Shown one piece after another: positions 18,467 through 27,406 of a DNA stretch of 64,000 nucleotides. A program made the translations under genes and the position numbers. The number at the start of each line of letters is the position of its first letter. The first letter of the stretch is position 1. The notes under the pieces are model-generated. The model was not told where the DNA came from. It did no database searches and saw only the letters and a list, made by a program, of their open reading frames with translations. Origin of the DNA: CAVWDI01 sp963753725 (lineage in GTDB: Bacteria; Chloroflexota; Anaerolineae; Anaerolineales; UBA4823); assembly GCA_963753725.1 (NCBI GenBank), contig CAVWDI010000009.1, positions 1 to 64,000 of the forward strand, read 5' to 3'.

Positions 18467-20182
18467 ATGAATAAGCGCTTCATCATCTCATTATTATTTT
18501 TCCCGTTTGTTTTCTTATTAGTTGCTCTGGCGTGCAGTAGTGGAAGTGAACCAGGAGGCACGAGTTCCTCAGCAGGTAAGCGGATTTCCAGTATTGATGA
18601 ACTGGATGAAGCGGTTGTGATCATTGATATCGAGGGCTCCTATATTGATCCCTTTGAAGGCTGGCAGGTAAACGCCGCCAACTGGGGAACAGGTTTCATC
18701 ATTGATCCAGAAGGGATAGCGGTCACCAATAATCATGTCGTGACCGGCGCCTCAAAATTGAAGGTCTATTTGAACGATGAGGATGATCCCCGCAGCGCGA
18801 GAGTGCTTGGCGTATCCGAGTGCTACGATTTAGCCGTGATCGATATCGATGGTGATGGATTCCCGTATCTCGAATGGTATCCGGATGAGATCAAAGCTGG
18901 TCTGGATGTGTTTTCCGCAGGATTTCCCAGCACGGCTTCTGAAGTTGATTACACTTTGACGGAGGGTATCGTCTCAAAACCAGCCACCAGTTTGCATTCG
19001 GACTGGGCTTCCGTGGATAATGTCATCGCGCATACCGCAAAGATTATTGGGGGAAATTCCGGTGGACCATTGGTTGATGATTCCGCAGAGGTGGTTGGCG
19101 TCAATTATGCTGGTGTGGATATCACCGATGAAAACTACGCTGTCAGCCGCGATATCGCCGTTCCGATCATCAAAGAACTGGCTGCGGGCAATGATGTCGA
19201 TTCAATTGGCGTAAACGGGACAGCAGTGGACGGTGAATTATTCGACAGTACGGTTACTGGCATTTGGGTCAGGTCAGTTAAGTCTGGAACACCAGCCGAT
19301 GGCGCACGTATTCAAGCCGGCGATATTATCGTCGAAATCGAAAACCAGGTGCTCAACCAGGATGTGATGAAGGATTACTGCGAAGTGCTGCGTTCTCATC
19401 ATCCTGATGATACGCTGGCTGTTACGATTATACGCGCCGATACCGGAGAGGTTTTAGAAGGACAGTTAAATGGGCGAGAATTGGAATTTGTCTCATCATT
19501 AAGGGGGTCCGGTGAAACATCATCCGATCCAAGCGGTCAGGAACCCGATATAAGTAATGCTGAGGTCACCGAAAATGTATTCAACGAAAATGTCAGCGCA
19601 AAAGGTGATATTTATTATTACGAAAATTTTAACAGCGGGATGGAAGATTGGGAGTACTTTTTCGTTCAGGGACAGGATGAGGATGTATTCAATGAGGCCA
19701 GGGACGGCGTTTTCCATACCGAACTGCTGGCCAATGATACATTTCTATATTACACATTCAAAGAATGGGACTTCAACGATGTGCGCCTGGACGCCAGAGT
19801 GGAGAATCTCGGTGCAGCAACCAACAATGTGGGGTTAATGTGCCGGGTAACAGAGGAAGGGTGGTACGAGGCTAACATCCTGGACAACGGTGATTTTTTT
19901 GTGTACCACTATGACGCTAACGCCAGCGAGGATAAATATAAAGTCCTGCAAAGTGGAAATGCTGGCGAGATCAATACCGGAAAGGATGTAAATGATCTCA
20001 CACTTATTTGCCAGGGCAGCCAATTAAGCTTCGGCGCAAATAACGTTGAGCTTGCGACGCTAGCGCTGGATGCCGATGGTCACCAGGTGATCGAATGGGG
20101 AAAGGTGGGAATGACTTTGGCGAGTGAAGAGGAAACGCCTGTGATCGTGGAATTTTATGATTTTGTTATCAGTGTTCCCTAG
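18467..20182 (+). CDS. HtrA/DegP-like serine protease lipoprotein with PDZ and C-terminal beta domain
   Basis: A 571-residue exported protease. The signal peptide ends in a lipobox (LVALAC, Cys23), so it is predicted to be lipid-anchored. The trypsin-like domain shows His90 in VTNNHVV, Asp121 in YDLAVIDID and Ser198 in GGNSGGPL. A PDZ domain follows (about 265-330, GTPADGARIQAGDIIVEIENQ). The last ~190 residues, after a polar linker, are beta-rich (FNSGMEDWEYFF, VRLDARVENLG, VGLMCRV) and resemble a concanavalin-like or DUF1080-like sugar-binding domain. It probably acts in envelope protein quality control or processing. Lgt, needed for anchoring, is encoded at 53354. Confidence 0.85.
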   Translation: MNKRFIISLLFFPFVFLLVALACSSGSEPGGTSSSAGKRISSIDELDEAVVIIDIEGSYIDPFEGWQVNAANWGTGFIIDPEGIAVTNNHVVTGASKLKVYLNDEDDPRSARVLGVSECYDLAVIDIDGDGFPYLEWYPDEIKAGLDVFSAGFPSTASEVDYTLTEGIVSKPATSLHSDWASVDNVIAHTAKIIGGNSGGPLVDDSAEVVGVNYAGVDITDENYAVSRDIAVPIIKELAAGNDVDSIGVNGTAVDGELFDSTVTGIWVRSVKSGTPADGARIQAGDIIVEIENQVLNQDVMKDYCEVLRSHHPDDTLAVTIIRADTGEVLEGQLNGRELEFVSSLRGSGETSSDPSGQEPDISNAEVTENVFNENVSAKGDIYYYENFNSGMEDWEYFFVQGQDEDVFNEARDGVFHTELLANDTFLYYTFKEWDFNDVRLDARVENLGAATNNVGLMCRVTEEGWYEANILDNGDFFVYHYDANASEDKYKVLQSGNAGEINTGKDVNDLTLICQGSQLSFGANNVELATLALDADGHQVIEWGKVGMTLASEEETPVIVEFYDFVISVP

Positions 20183-20246
20183 AATTTGAAGTATTTAGCT
20201 GGAAAATATGTAGGTTTACTGAAGGTTCCGTCGGAGCATTAAAAGC

Positions 20247-21258
20247 ATGCATGAAGCAGTGTTGTATGAAAAATTAGATAATGACAGCGTGCGCTGTAAC
20301 CTGTGCGCGCACCACTGTGTGATATCAAACGGCAGATTGGGCGTCTGCAGCGTGCGCGAGAACCTAGGAGGCGAGTTATATACCCTGGTATATGGACGCT
20401 GCATCAGCCGAGGCGTTGATCCGGTTGAAAAGAAACCGCTCTACCATTTTTATCCCGGTACGGGCGCGTATTCGATTGCAACGCCAGGCTGCAATTTTCG
20501 CTGCCAATGGTGCCAGAACGCCGATATCGCGCATATGCCTGCGTGAATGGGGGAAAATCGCCGGTTCAAATATCGCACCGCTTGAAATTGTCAATGCGGC
20601 GAGCAAATCAGGCTGCCGCAGCATCGCCTACACTTATACTGAGCCAACTATCTTTTTTGAATATGCATATGATATCGCCCAGCAAGCGCATAAACACGGG
20701 ATCGCCAATATTTTTGTGACCAACGGTTATATGACGCTGGAAATGCTGGAATACTTCGCCCCTTATCTGGATGCCGCGAATGTCGATCTGAAAGCTTTTA
20801 GAGAAAAGACCTACCACCGGGTTGTTGGTGCCGGTCTCTCCCCCATCTTGGACAGCATGAAGAAGATGGTGCGGCAGGGGGTTTGGTTGGAAGTCACTAC
20901 GCTGGTTATTCCGGGTATCAATGACGATAAATCTGAGCTCAGGGAGGTCGCCCAATTTATCGCAGGTGAACTCGGTCCGGATGTGCCCTGGCATATCAGC
21001 CGATTCTTCCCGGCGTACCAAATGACCGATGTGCAGCCTACTCCCATATCCACAATGCAAAGCGCATATGATATCGGAAAAGAAGAAGGTTTACGTTATG
21101 TTTATATGGGTAATGTTGCGGGTGAGTCAAACACAGTTTGTTACGACTGTGGAAGATTGCTTATCCGCAGGCAGGGATATTGGGTGGCCGAAAACAACCT
21201 GCGAGCAGGTCATTGCCCTGATTGTGGGGCACCGATCACTGGAGTTTGGACTGATTAA
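20247..21258 (+). pseudogene. amrS: AmmeMemoRadiSam-system radical SAM enzyme AmrS, one frameshift
   Basis: Radical SAM protein of the AmrS group. An N-terminal zinc-ribbon-like part (CNLCAHHC, GVCSVRENLGG) leads to GVDPVEKKPLYHFYPGT and the cluster motif CNFRCQWCQN (CxxxCxxC). After the break near 20535, the second frame continues with REWGKIAGSNIAP, YTYTEPTIFFEY, NVDLKAF and the C-terminal CxxC pairs (CYDCG and CPDCG). Joined length is about 337 residues, normal for AmrS. Family members bind a [4Fe-4S] cluster and SAM and co-occur with AmrA/AmrB (Memo-like); neither partner is in this window. One extra G in CCTGCGTGA explains the break. Confidence 0.8.
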
Positions 21259-21294
21259 GAAATAATCCAAAATTCGAAGGAGCAGATTAAAAGA

Positions 21295-21726
21295 ATGGAC
21301 ATGGATGTCAACAACGAAGAAAGAATCATAAAACAAGCTGGTGAACTGATTGAGGGTGGATATCATTGAGCGGAGGCGATTATGCTTTCCGTCGGAAAGT
21401 TTAAGCTGGAGGATCTGGACGAGCGTTCTATTAAGATGACCACCGGGTTTGCTGGGGGAGTGGGGGATTCCAGGCATGAGCTGTGCGGGGCATTCAGCGC
21501 TGGAGTAATGGTTATTGGGGCGCTGTATGGCCGCACAGAAATAGGCGCGGATGATACGGTGTGTTTCCAGAAAACAATGGCATACCATGAGCGTTTTAAC
21601 GAAGTGATGGGTTCGATTTCCTGTTTGGAACTGCGTGCTGAAAACTATGGTTCGGATGGCATCGAACCCTGTTCTCTGCTGGTCGAAAGAGCAGCCCGCG
21701 AATTGTTGGACCTTATCAAGGTGTGA
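21295..21726 (+). CDS. C_GCAxxG_C_C family redox protein, candidate selenoprotein (TGA at codon 25)
   Basis: A 143-residue product if TGA 21367-21369 is read through. The family has about 140 residues with four conserved Cys. Here Cys64 lies in ELCGAFSAG, with Cys110 (GSISCLEL) and Cys126 (EPCSLLVE), and the first conserved Cys position, in GGYH-x-AEAIM, is the TGA. The frame is open on both sides without any indel. A hairpin at 21380-21404 follows the TGA at a distance suited to a bacterial SECIS. From memory, some members of this family are annotated as selenoproteins. ATG 21295 has AAGGAG 12 bases upstream. The gene follows amrS by 36 bases. If the TGA were a stop, only a 24-residue peptide or a Cys-less protein from ATG 21382 would be made. 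Confidence 0.7.
21380..21404 (+). promoter_or_regulatory. Candidate bacterial SECIS hairpin
   Basis: Within the coding region, CTTTCC (21385-21390) pairs perfectly with GGAAAG (21394-21399) around a three-base loop GTC. The stem extends by a G-T wobble (21384/21400), one T-T mismatch, and then TTA with TAA (21380-21382/21402-21404). The loop starts 21 bases after the TGA, and its first base is G. This fits the published description of bacterial SECIS elements: an apical loop about 16-37 bases downstream of UGA with a G at the loop start. Confidence 0.6.
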
Positions 21727-21783
21727 ATTTTAGCTAAGCACGAGTTACTGAATTGTAAATGATTATGTTCTGAGGAGCGATGT

Positions 21784-22212
21784 ATGGATGTTCAAATCCA
21801 GGAAATGAGTATAGATGACTTTGAAGAGGTTTACGAATTGTGGCAGAGCACCGAAGAGATCGTCCTTTCAGAGATTGATACACACGAAAGTATTGCCCGC
21901 TTTTTGGAACGTAATCCCGGGTTCAGTTACGTTGCACGACAAGGTGGTACCATCGTAGGAGTAGTGCTGTGCAGCCATGACGGCCGCCGGGGATATATCG
22001 ATCATCTTGCGGTAGGAAATTCGTACCGGCTGCAGGGCATCGGCAGGGCATTGGTATTGAGGTGTCTTTATAACCTCATGCGGGTTGGCATCCGGAGATG
22101 GAACCTGTATATCTTTGAAGGGAACCAGGAAGCGATTGAATTCTGGAAGAAGATTGGCTGGTCGCCAAAATTGAACATGGTGATGATGTCACAGCCAATC
22201 TCGCCGAGGTAA
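21784..22212 (+). CDS. GNAT-family N-acetyltransferase
   Basis: A 142-residue single-domain GNAT. The acetyl-CoA binding segment is HLAVGNSYRLQGIGRALV (the R/Q-x-x-G-x-G/A pattern), preceded by YVARQGGTIVGVVLCSHDGRRGYID and followed by the C-terminal NQEAIEFWKKIGW typical of the RimI/YpeA group. It resembles the interrupted gene at 1238 in layout, so the two may be distant paralogues. ATG 21784 is preceded by TGAGGAGCG. The acceptor is unknown. Confidence 0.8.
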   Translation: MDVQIQEMSIDDFEEVYELWQSTEEIVLSEIDTHESIARFLERNPGFSYVARQGGTIVGVVLCSHDGRRGYIDHLAVGNSYRLQGIGRALVLRCLYNLMRVGIRRWNLYIFEGNQEAIEFWKKIGWSPKLNMVMMSQPISPR

Positions 22213-22219
22213 TGTTTTT

Positions 22220-22315
22220 AGGACTGGCAGTCCTAGAGTTATGTACATGAACATAGATTTTGTTAAATGTTTCATCAAATATACTGCGAGGGTATTACGG
22301 AGGACTGCCAGTCCT
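22220..22315. repeat. Inverted pair of AGGACTGGCAGTCCT palindromes
   Basis: AGGACTGGCAGTCCT at 22220-22234 and AGGACTGCCAGTCCT at 22301-22315 are exact reverse complements of one another, and each is itself a near palindrome (AGGACT/AGTCCT). The 66 bases between are AT-rich. The element sits between convergent genes and could act as a terminator or be a REP/BIME-type repeat. Confidence 0.65.
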
Positions 22316-22327
22316 TGTGGATAATAT

Positions 22328-23182
22328 TTAAGAGGTTCGAAGTTCCGGTTCTTGAAGGGTAGGAAGGCTGAACTGGTATACGGTATTGGCATACTCCAGT
22401 AGTCTCTCTCTGGCACAGATATCGCCCACTAATTCGTTGTAAGGCAGTAGTGTACCTTGCCAGGATTCTGTAAACCAGCGAGCGCCCGCAGGAAGATTTT
22501 TATTCAACAAAAATTCCTTTTCAAATGGCCAGGGATTGGAATAGAAATATGGCTCCGGATGGCTGTCATCACCGGGGGCGAATCCAAGGTTGAGTTGAGA
22601 ACCCGTTTCGATCTTTTTTGCCCCAGGGCCAGAATCAATCACAAGTGTACCAAACCACTCGAAAGCAAGGTCGAAGTTATGCGGCCACAATTGAACTGGT
22701 CCTACCTCACCGCCGATATTTCCCCTATGTTCTTTTAATATCAGGTCAGCGAATTTTAACGCGCTGAAATATTTCACGGCATCACCTTCTTTGTAATAGC
22801 GCGCTTCATCGTTTTCGAATTTCGTTCGATCGTAATCATCTGTCAATCCCAGGTCAGCAACTGCCGTCAGAAGTTGGTTCCCAAATTCGGTTGATGATAA
22901 CCCTTTGGTCATGCTGAATTGTTTGAACTGATCCTGATTGGTAATAATTGCGACGGTGTGATTTTTCAAATTCATTTTTATGGAAAAAGATCCACTTTCC
23001 GGTAATGGCATTTCATCCGTGATCAATCCATCCGGCACGACCTTTAAACTGATGTGCCACCACTTTGGGTGAAAACTGGCATGGGCGCGTGGGATGACAC
23101 CCACAGCTTTTGAGTACCAGTGTAGTGTATCTCTGGTTGGTTCCCATCCTTTTAAAGATGGAAGTGATATTTCGTTATACAT
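22328..23182 (-). CDS. DUF5996-family protein
   Basis: A 284-residue cytoplasmic protein. It begins SLKGWEPTRDTLHWYSKAVG, then ASFHPKWWHISLKV, and later has VQLWPHNFDLAFEWFG, PEPYFYSNPWPF and WFTESWQGTLLPY. This set of conserved Trp/His/Pro-rich segments is characteristic of DUF5996, whose function is unknown. ATG 23182 follows a GGAG ribosome site, so it is preferred over an in-frame GTG at 23197. It is a single-gene unit ending at the palindrome pair at 22220-22315. Confidence 0.8.
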   Translation of the reverse strand: MYNEISLPSLKGWEPTRDTLHWYSKAVGVIPRAHASFHPKWWHISLKVVPDGLITDEMPLPESGSFSIKMNLKNHTVAIITNQDQFKQFSMTKGLSSTEFGNQLLTAVADLGLTDDYDRTKFENDEARYYKEGDAVKYFSALKFADLILKEHRGNIGGEVGPVQLWPHNFDLAFEWFGTLVIDSGPGAKKIETGSQLNLGFAPGDDSHPEPYFYSNPWPFEKEFLLNKNLPAGARWFTESWQGTLLPYNELVGDICARERLLEYANTVYQFSLPTLQEPELRTS

Positions 23183-23651
23183 TATCTTTAGCTCCACTGT
23201 GGTGATTATTTGAATTCTTAAATGGGTTTTTATAAAACGGGGATTGTTCTCATTATAGCGTCAAAACTCCAGACAGACTAGGCGGTAGTGAAGGACATAA
23301 CAACTTCGGCGACCATAATATTTCAATTCCGTCCCTATTCACATTCGCAGCAAGGATTGATCAATCTATTTTTCAATGGCCTGACACCTGTCGATGAGAT
23401 AAAGTTGATAATCATAATTAGTGCGCCGAAATTTGCTATGGTTATTAAGTCAATAAACTCCCGCATAATATGATGCGATGTGATCAATGTATCTTACCTG
23501 TGTGTTATATGCACTCCGCAATAATTAAGAATCAATTAACATAAAGAGGTAAAATACATCACATTCCTGGAAGGTAAAGGTGTTGTTTGTTGGTGCAGGG
23601 ATAACCAAATTTTATTGAACACTTAAAATCAACGGTGGCAAGAAATAACAT
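23183..23651. other. Intergenic region between divergent genes
   Basis: About 470 bases between the DUF5996 gene (minus) and the transaldolase (plus). It is AT-rich, with no convincing coding frame and no clear riboswitch or repeat. A 61-codon open frame at 23288 lacks a ribosome site and family features. Promoters for both genes are expected here but no strong consensus is seen. Confidence 0.5.
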
Positions 23652-24285
23652 ATGACTTTTTATATCGACAGCGCAAATATTGAAGACGTATCGAATGCGA
23701 TTTCGTTTGGATGGGTAAAAGGTGTTACAACGAATCCAACCCTGCTGGCCATGGAAAGCCTGGGTGTGGAGCAGATACTGAACAATATCAAGCAGTTATC
23801 ATCCGGTCGGATTTTTTACCAATTGATGGCCAAATCTGTAGATGATATGCGACATGAAGCGCATGCTGTAAGGGAGATCCTGGGGGACCAATTGGTGGTA
23901 AAAATACTACCCACAATGGAAGGTTTCCGATTTTGTTTTACCAATTCAAATGATTTTGATTGTTGTTTCACTGCTCTATTCAGCGTTCCTCAGGCAGCGG
24001 TGGCATGCGAGGCGGGAGCAAGATATATCGCCATATATTACAACCGGGCACAAACGAATATGGGCGATGGAACTGGGTTAATCGAGGCTGCAGCCCAGGT
24101 TCTTAAGGGTACCAATACGGAAATCGTGGCTGCCAGTATTAAAATCCGCACAAGAAGCCAGAAAAGTATTGCTGGCAGGCGCTCACCATATTACGGCGCC
24201 GCTTGATGTGCTCACTGAAATGATGGACCATGATTTATCGAATGAGGCTATTCTAGATTTCTACAATAATGGCGTAGGATTGTAA
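23652..24285 (+). pseudogene. Transaldolase/fructose-6-phosphate aldolase-type, one frameshift
   Basis: Small transaldolase of the TalC/FSA group, a TIM-barrel enzyme of sugar-phosphate metabolism. The start MTFYIDSANIEDV and GVTTNPTLLAM are diagnostic. VKILPTMEGF carries the Schiff-base Lys in VVKI. After the break, the frame continues with LLAGAHHITAPLDVLTEMM and ends at TAA 24283-24285. Removing one A from ATTAAAATCC near 24143 restores the frame, giving about 211 residues, normal for the group. The segment around residues 95-110 (FCFTNSNDFDC) departs from the usual motif, where a T-A-I-F pattern is expected, so local errors there are also possible. Confidence 0.8.
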
Positions 24286-24334
24286 TTGTGAGTTAGAATT
24301 TGTTTCACGTTATCTGCTCAAGAAGGATATTACG

Positions 24335-25708
24335 ATGAAAAGCAATCCAAAATTCTATAATTTTTTCCCGATTATTATTTTGTTAGCGCTTTTAATGAGC
24401 GCTTGTGTGACGACGATAACTCCAACGTCATCTCCAACCGAGACAATCGTTCCAACTCAAGATGAAGCTGAAGCGGTAATTTCGAATGCTGTAGAAGAGG
24501 AAACCAGCGAACCGGAAAGCAAGTCAACGGAGGAGCAGCTTGTTGTTACACCAACACTGGCTCCGACTGCAACCCCGGGGGTAGTTGATGAGTTTATCAA
24601 TGCTATTGCAGCACAGACGGGTGCAGACCGCACCTATCTATTCGGACTATCGCTGGAAGATTGGGCCAACCTGGTTGTATCCGTGTTGATCATTCTGCTG
24701 GCTATTTTTATTATCAATAGATTTCTTCAGTTTTTGTTGCGCAAGGCGGCGAAAAAATCTGAAAACCCCTGGGTTGAAGATTTCGTTAAAGAAATCAGCC
24801 CTCAGATTGGATGGGCTGTTATTGTATTTTTTGCCCAATTTGCCACCACTCGCCTAATATTTTTAAGCGCTGAGGTCAAACAATGGTTGGGTCAAATATA
24901 TTTTGTATGCTACGTCGTCATCATAACAGTGATTGTATGGAAGTTGGTCGATGTTGGTGAAAAGTGGTATGAACAAAGAGTAAGCGAGCAAAAAGAGGAT
25001 CATCCACCCAGTGAATTGGTCATCCCATTAACCAAACGTGTAATCAAAGGTGTGGTAATCCTGGTTGCTATTATTGTAATATTGGACCGTTTTGGAGTAA
25101 ACGTGACTGCATTGACTGCCGCCATTGGTATCGGCGGATTAGCGCTTTCGCTGGCGGCTCAGGACACACTTGCAGATATGATCAGCGGGTTAATCATCCT
25201 GGTAGATCAACCTTTTCGGGTCGGTGATCGTATCGAGGTACAGAGTATCAACACATGGGGGGATGTGGTTGATGTTGGAACCAGGACAACTCGTATCCGC
25301 ACGCGAGATAACCGCATGGTAATCGTTCCTAATTCCGTGATCGGAAAAAGTGAGGTAATCAATTACACTTATCCTGATCCTCGCTACCGGGTGCAGGTCG
25401 AGATAGGCGTCTCTTATGATTCTGATATTGAAAGAGTAAGAAAAACTATTATCGATACCGTTTCCCAGGTAGATGGTGTACTCTTGGATAAACCTGTTGA
25501 TGCGTTGTTCCTTGAATTTGGGGATACCTCCATGATTATTCGAGTGAGATGGTGGATCGATTCTTATACGGACACCAGACGCATGTTTGATAAAGTAAAT
25601 TCGGACTTATTGGCAGCGCTGAAGGAAGAGGGGGTGGATATGCCTTTCACGACTTATGATGTTAATATTCGGCATGTCGAAGGTAAAGTGGATGAAAAGG
25701 AGAGTTAA
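24335..25708 (+). CDS. MscS-family mechanosensitive ion channel with N-terminal lipobox
   Basis: A 457-residue protein. The N-terminus has a signal sequence with lipobox LLMSAC (Cys24), then a Thr/Pro/Glu-rich spacer to about residue 85. Transmembrane helices follow, then the MscS pore helix and beta domain: LTAAIGIGGLALSLAAQDTLADMISG, DQPFRVGDRIEV, TRTTRIRTRDNRMVIVPNS. The C-terminal alpha/beta part ends near 445. MscS channels release solutes on hypo-osmotic shock. The combination with a lipoprotein signal is unusual and could mean that the N-terminal spacer is tethered outside. Confidence 0.85.
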   Translation: MKSNPKFYNFFPIIILLALLMSACVTTITPTSSPTETIVPTQDEAEAVISNAVEEETSEPESKSTEEQLVVTPTLAPTATPGVVDEFINAIAAQTGADRTYLFGLSLEDWANLVVSVLIILLAIFIINRFLQFLLRKAAKKSENPWVEDFVKEISPQIGWAVIVFFAQFATTRLIFLSAEVKQWLGQIYFVCYVVIITVIVWKLVDVGEKWYEQRVSEQKEDHPPSELVIPLTKRVIKGVVILVAIIVILDRFGVNVTALTAAIGIGGLALSLAAQDTLADMISGLIILVDQPFRVGDRIEVQSINTWGDVVDVGTRTTRIRTRDNRMVIVPNSVIGKSEVINYTYPDPRYRVQVEIGVSYDSDIERVRKTIIDTVSQVDGVLLDKPVDALFLEFGDTSMIIRVRWWIDSYTDTRRMFDKVNSDLLAALKEEGVDMPFTTYDVNIRHVEGKVDEKES

Positions 25709-25743
25709 TTTATTTTGATTTTTATAGAAAAATAGTCAAAAAG

Positions 25744-25772
25744 TTGACATAAAGGAGATAGTAAGGTATTAT
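25744..25772 (+). promoter_or_regulatory. Sigma-70-type promoter for the DUF1269 gene
   Basis: TTGACA (25744-25749), a 17-base spacer and TATTAT (25767-25772), about 115 bases upstream of ATG 25888. Consensus quality and spacing are good. It would drive the DUF1269-YtxH pair. Confidence 0.6.
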
Positions 25773-25887
25773 TTCGCGCACTATAAATGTACGGAAATGT
25801 ACCTATGTAGGGTTGGATTCACCCATTGAAATCGATATTACTTAGTTAATCCACTTTTTACAAATACTATTTTTAGGAGATATAAAT

Positions 25888-26380
25888 ATGAGCGAATTGA
25901 TTGTATTTGCATTTGACAATGAGACCGGCGCTGCTGAATTGCGTGATGAGATGAAAGAACTCCAAAAACAGCACCTGCTGACTTTAGAAGATGCGGCTGT
26001 TGTTGTACGAAAACCAGATGGTAAGGCAAAAGTTAATCAGGCTGTGAGTTTGGTTGGAGCAGGAGCCCTGGGCGGCAGTTTCTGGGGTTTATTGATTGGT
26101 TTGTTGTTCCTGGCGCCGTGGTTAGGTCTGGCGATTGGCGCGGCAACCGGCGCCATCGCAGGAAAATTTACAGATGTCGGTATTGATGACAAGTTTATCG
26201 AAGAAGTCGGCAAAACGATTGAACCGGGCCATTCGGCTTTGTTCCTGCTTGGTCCGCGATGTAACGCCAGACAAAGTAATTGATGATGTAAAGAAATTCA
26301 ACCCGACAGTGTTACGCACTTCACTTTCTCAAGAAGACGAAGCCAAACTGCGGGATGCTTTCGCTTCTGAAGGTGAATAA
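25888..26380 (+). pseudogene. DUF1269-family membrane protein, one frameshift
   Basis: MSELIVFAFDNETGAAELRDEM and DAAVVVRKPDGK, followed by a glycine/alanine-rich membrane hairpin (GALGGSFWGLLIGLLFL, GLAIGAATGAIAGKFTD), are typical of DUF1269 proteins. These are found with stress and gas-vesicle-like genes; their function is unknown. The frame breaks near 26258: dropping one G from CTTGGTCCG gives LLVRDVTPDKVIDDV and runs to TAA 26378-26380. Joined length is about 163 residues, as expected. It is followed after 35 bases by a YtxH gene. Confidence 0.8.
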
Positions 26381-26415
26381 TCAATAAACAGTAAAATTTT
26401 TATATAGGAGGAAAC

Positions 26416-26718
26416 ATGGGTAAAACAACTGGTTTCTTTAGTTTCATTGCTGGAGCTGTATTTGGAGCAGTAATAGCTTTATTGTATGCGCCTACTTCAG
26501 GTGAAGAGCTGCGCGCCCAAATTCGGGACGAAGCTGATGCCAAATTGCAGCAGGCATCCGAAGAATGGGCAAAGGCATTGGAGAATGTGCAGCAATCGAT
26601 CGACGAGATGAGTACTGAAGTTAAAACCTACCTCGATCAACTTGCCAAGAAGGAAGAACAGGAATCTGCAGAAGCAGACGTTGAAGTTGATGTAGAAGTT
26701 GCGGTAGAAGAAGCTTAA
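26416..26718 (+). CDS. YtxH-domain protein
   Basis: A 100-residue protein with one N-terminal helix (FFSFIAGAVFGAVIALLYAP) directly followed by TSGEELRAQIRDEAD, the YtxH signature. A long amphipathic helix and an acidic Glu/Val tail complete it. YtxH proteins are general-stress membrane proteins of unknown mechanism. AGGAGG precedes the ATG. Likely in one transcript with the DUF1269 gene, ending at the hairpin 26777-26838. Confidence 0.8.
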   Translation: MGKTTGFFSFIAGAVFGAVIALLYAPTSGEELRAQIRDEADAKLQQASEEWAKALENVQQSIDEMSTEVKTYLDQLAKKEEQESAEADVEVDVEVAVEEA

Positions 26719-26776
26719 ACTGGAATTCTGAAGATTACAAAAGTTTACCAAATTCAGGTTATTTATATTCCAATTG

Positions 26777-26838
26777 CCCGGCACTCATCGACAAATTTGT
26801 AGTTTGTCGGATTAAATTCGAAGTGCCGGGTATCTTTT
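26777..26838 (+). terminator. Stem-loop terminator after the YtxH gene
   Basis: CCCGGCACT (26777-26785) pairs with AGTGCCGGG (26822-26830). An inner stem CGACAAA/TTTGTCG and a T-rich tail TATCTTTT are also present. Confidence 0.65.
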
Positions 26839-26895
26839 GGTGTATAAAATTATTTTAAAAGAAATAATATATAGAATTATATAAAGGGGCTCAAT

Positions 26896-27201
26896 ATGTA
26901 CTCAACACAAGGTAAGAAATTTTTAAGCACTCTTTTAGATTTTTCGTTCGAAGAATTCATCAGTATCGATGTAATCCGTGTATTGTATGCCGTTTCCATA
27001 TTATTGGCGGCTATTGCGGTAATCGTAGGAGTTATCGCGGCCTTCGCTAACGGTATTACCATTGGTATCGGGGCGCTTATTCTTGCTCCTATCTTGTTGT
27101 TTGTCTATGTCCTATTTGCCAGGGTTCTGATGGAAGTATTTATCGTCATTTTTAAAATTGCGGATCACCTGAAGGAGATCGAAGATAACACATCAAATTA
27201 G
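26896..27201 (+). CDS. DUF4282-family membrane protein
   Basis: A 101-residue protein with two central hydrophobic helices (residues about 35-58 and 62-90). The FLSTLLDFSFEEFISIDVIRVLY start and FARVLMEVFIVIFKIADHLKEI end are typical of DUF4282, small bacterial membrane proteins of unknown role. AAAGGGG lies upstream of ATG 26896. It is a single-gene unit bounded by hairpins at 26777 and 27282. Confidence 0.8.
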   Translation: MYSTQGKKFLSTLLDFSFEEFISIDVIRVLYAVSILLAAIAVIVGVIAAFANGITIGIGALILAPILLFVYVLFARVLMEVFIVIFKIADHLKEIEDNTSN

Positions 27202-27281
27202 TTTTTCAGACTTAACATTAGATTTGGTATAGTTAATATATGGTATTGTGATATTGGCTTATTAAAATTGTAAGGTCGATC

Positions 27282-27316
27282 AAGGGGCTGTCCGATAATT
27301 AAATAGGCAGCCCCTT
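27282..27316 (+). terminator. Stem-loop AAGGGGCTG/CAGCCCCTT
   Basis: A nine-base perfect inverted repeat around TCCGATAATTAAATAGG, located between the DUF4282 gene and the SH3b gene. The GGGGCTGTC arm matches the termini of the dispersed repeats at 18225 and 54205, so it may be a core-deleted relative of them acting as a terminator. Confidence 0.55.
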
Positions 27317-27406
27317 CATAATTTCCATATATAATATGATCAACATGAATTGCACTGGTATTTGTCACATATATTTTGTAATGAAATGAACAGAGAACAG
27401 GGGAAT

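Noticed and set aside
23288..23473. 61-codon open frame in the intergenic region
   Set aside because: No ribosome site and no recognisable features; composition like the surrounding non-coding DNA.
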